From positions 1 to 64,000 of the forward strand of contig WIXG01000165.1 in assembly GCA_009869945.1 (NCBI GenBank): a stretch of DNA of 64,000 nucleotides, given 5' to 3'. Under the pieces are notes generated by a model. That model searched no databases. It was not told the origin of the DNA and saw only the letters and a program-made list of their open reading frames with translations. The DNA comes from Mesaphorura yosii (taxonomy: Eukaryota; Arthropoda; Collembola; Poduromorpha; Tullbergiidae). The position numbers were made by a program, and so were the translations under genes. Below are positions 63,601-64,000 of the stretch, piece by piece (position 1 is the stretch's first letter; every line of letters starts with the position of its first letter).

Positions 63601-64000
63601 ATTTAGGCTCGGAAATTGATTCCTCTCGGTTGTCGGGCTCGAACCAGCTTTCATCTTTGCTGCTCAGCGCTGCTTGTTTCATGGCTGAGCAGGGAATCAA
63701 GTGTCCGAAGGAAGACTGGGCTGCACGTAGAAATTGAAAAATTGACAAAGTACACAATAAAAAAAGAATAAAAGAGGACACGACCGAGTCAATCCCATTC
63801 CATTTATTTCAAACTCCACTTTCTCCAGGAGCTGGTCAGAAGTCTTTTGTCTTGTGGCAAAGTGTTTAAAGTGTAGTCTCAAATGCCGAAATTCGAATGC
63901 GAAATACCATCACAATTCAATTGTATTTTATGAATACAAATTGGGATGCGTACGCGGTCGGGTTCAGAATGCGAATTGTGAAATGCTACTTTTACGAAAC
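60690..64000. other. No supported gene
   Basis: About 3.3 kb. Several plus-strand frames of 60-120 codons occur (61842-62353, 63030-63233) but they start without ATG or lack splice partners and resemble no known family. A near-palindromic ATATATCGTATATAT block lies close to 62333-62347. The left part should contain the promoter of the coiled-coil gene at 60.6 kb. Confidence 0.5.

Overview
The window is nuclear DNA of an animal, most likely an arthropod or a close panarthropod relative. The evidence is spliced genes with GT-AG introns mostly of 60-100 nt, a Tre1/Moody-type GPCR, a POU class 6 gene whose homeodomain is very close to insect pdm3, and three copies of the arthropod telomere unit (TTAGG, here as AACCT). 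I cannot name the species. No rRNA, CRISPR, operon or convincing tRNA was seen. All gene models were built by hand by joining open frames at GT-AG sites with matching phase. Exon coordinates are given in each entry.

Layout. 1-9.3 kb (+): most of a large multi-CUB, LDL-receptor class A, single-pass membrane protein whose 5' end lies left of the window. 9.7-10.1 kb (-): a small glycine-rich protein with two RanBP2-type zinc fingers. 10.8-12.0 kb (+): a four-transmembrane protein with a mucin-like loop. 12.2-13.8 kb (-): a complete Tre1-like GPCR in six coding exons. 16.1-17.1 kb (+): a secreted GH19 chitinase with a Cys-rich N-terminal module and a polyglycine linker. 17.4-18.2 kb (-): UMP-CMP kinase with a probable mitochondrial presequence. 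20.2-48.9 kb (-): pdm3 (POU6), eight constant coding exons plus one 93-nt cassette exon and a 19.9-kb first coding intron. 49-57 kb: no supported gene. 57.1-58.1 kb (-): a small unknown, partly coiled-coil gene. 58.2-59.5 kb: GC-rich palindromes, a C14 tract, a short telomere-like tract and an intact Merlin (IS1595/ISXO2-type) transposase. 59.9-60.7 kb (-): a second unknown coiled-coil gene. 60.8-64 kb: nothing I can support.

The genes are independent loci, not a pathway. Several neighbours are convergent with very close 3' ends (CUB/zinc finger, four-TM/GPCR, chitinase/kinase). The most interesting points are: the frame-preserving cassette exon that would insert 31 residues into the POU-specific domain at the position where vertebrate POU6F2 is known to carry an alternative insert; the animal GH19 chitinase with bacterial-type spacing of its two catalytic glutamates; and a TGA in the CUB gene followed by an in-frame 17-codon tail ending in a class I PDZ ligand.
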